A stretch of 64,000 nucleotides of DNA, from the NCBI RefSeq assembly GCF_025561445.1, contig NZ_CP095096.1, positions 62,001 through 126,000 on the forward strand. Direction: 5' to 3'. Positions 63,931 to 64,000 of the stretch are shown in pieces; within the stretch, counting starts at the first letter, position 1; each line of letters opens with the position of its first letter. The notes under the pieces were generated by a model. The model worked only from the letters and a program-made list of their open reading frames with translations. It was not told the origin of the DNA and did not search any database. A program made the translations under genes and the position numbers. This DNA is from Staphylococcus sp. IVB6181. GTDB lineage: Bacteria; Bacillota; Bacilli; Staphylococcales; Staphylococcaceae.

Positions 63931-64000
63931 ATGTTTTTCAAACAATTTTACGATAATCAATTATCACAAGCATCATATTTAATCGGCTGTCAACGTACGG
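63931..64000 (+). CDS. cstB: Persulfide dioxygenase-rhodanese CstB, N-terminal start, runs off the window
   Basis: The ATG at 63931 has AAAGGAG 8 bp upstream. The 23 codons present read FFKQFYDNQLSQ and SYLIGCQRT, which match the beginning of metallo-beta-lactamase-fold persulfide dioxygenases such as CstB. The rest is outside the window. With its promoter region possibly lost by the upstream deletion, how it is transcribed is open. Confidence 0.75.
   Translation, partial: MFFKQFYDNQLSQASYLIGCQRT

Noticed and set aside
1..64000. CRISPR arrays, insertion sequences, prophage genes, rRNA and tRNA genes
   Set aside because: I saw no regularly spaced repeats, transposase or integrase motifs, or tRNA/rRNA sequence on either strand.

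Overview
The window looks like a chromosome segment of a Staphylococcus. It carries IsaB, a YhgE/Pip protein next to a secreted autolysin, a signal-peptide lipase, a beta-haemolysin-type sphingomyelinase, LytM, PBP4, RbsU/RbsD/RbsK, the NanA/NanT sialic-acid cluster, a HypR-MerA pair and the edge of a Cst sulfide-detoxification locus. The density of disrupted metabolic genes and the absence of insertion sequences, phage genes and CRISPR would fit a food-associated species such as the S. carnosus/S. simulans group, but that species placement is inference. No rRNA or tRNA gene was recognised.

Layout. 1-14.9 kb: secreted autolysin (partial, minus), YhgE/Pip, DUF805 protein, two SDR dehydrogenases with a LysR regulator, a lipocalin-like protein, a YagU-type membrane protein, then a PRD regulator, a fructose-type PTS (split by a frameshift), manA and isaB. 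15-26.7 kb: a broken cytosine-deaminase-like gene, pbp4, a ferredoxin-like protein, GNAT, argD, the rbsR-rbsUDK ribose locus, a frameshifted CPBP protease and hlb between two related small membrane proteins. 27-32.6 kb: lipase, a 21-residue amphipathic peptide gene, a self-regulated MarR pair, and a glutamine-amidotransferase-like hydrolase with an APC permease. 32.7-38.2 kb (minus): an ABC sugar/glycerol-type importer with a sugar-phosphate isomerase-like gene and a broken GlpP-type antiterminator upstream. 38.3-44.4 kb: nagB, nanE, nanR, nanK, nanA, nanT. 44.5-49.8 kb: merA-hypR, a WYL-type regulator, an aldehyde dehydrogenase remnant, an orphan small gene and a metallophosphoesterase. 50.1-55.6 kb: lytM, a citM-type transporter, a zinc-ribbon membrane protein and two tandem TPM-domain genes fused into one frame. 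55.7-58.8 kb: a carnitine-degradation operon with a TetR regulator. 58.9-64 kb: two TauE/SafE paralogues, a DUF418 protein, a TetR-butanediol-dehydrogenase-like pair, and a deletion scar joining the ends of cstR and cstA in front of cstB.

How the genes work together. The nan/nag cluster imports sialic acid (NanT) and carries it through ManNAc, ManNAc-6-P and GlcNAc-6-P to the GlcN-6-P deaminase step (NagB). The two divergent promoter regions of the cluster share a TGAAAA-N3-TTTTCA palindrome that could be the NanR site. The ribose locus has both a LacI-type palindrome and a CcpA cre. HypR keeps the two redox cysteines expected for hypochlorite sensing and sits just upstream of MerA.

The strongest overall signal is gene decay. 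Eight loci carry a single small lesion or deletion: the PTS IIBC/IIA gene, the deaminase, the CPBP protease, the ABC ATPase, glpP, the aldehyde dehydrogenase, the TPM pair and cstR/cstA. One lesion sits exactly in a perfect 20-bp inverted repeat, as expected for quasipalindrome correction.
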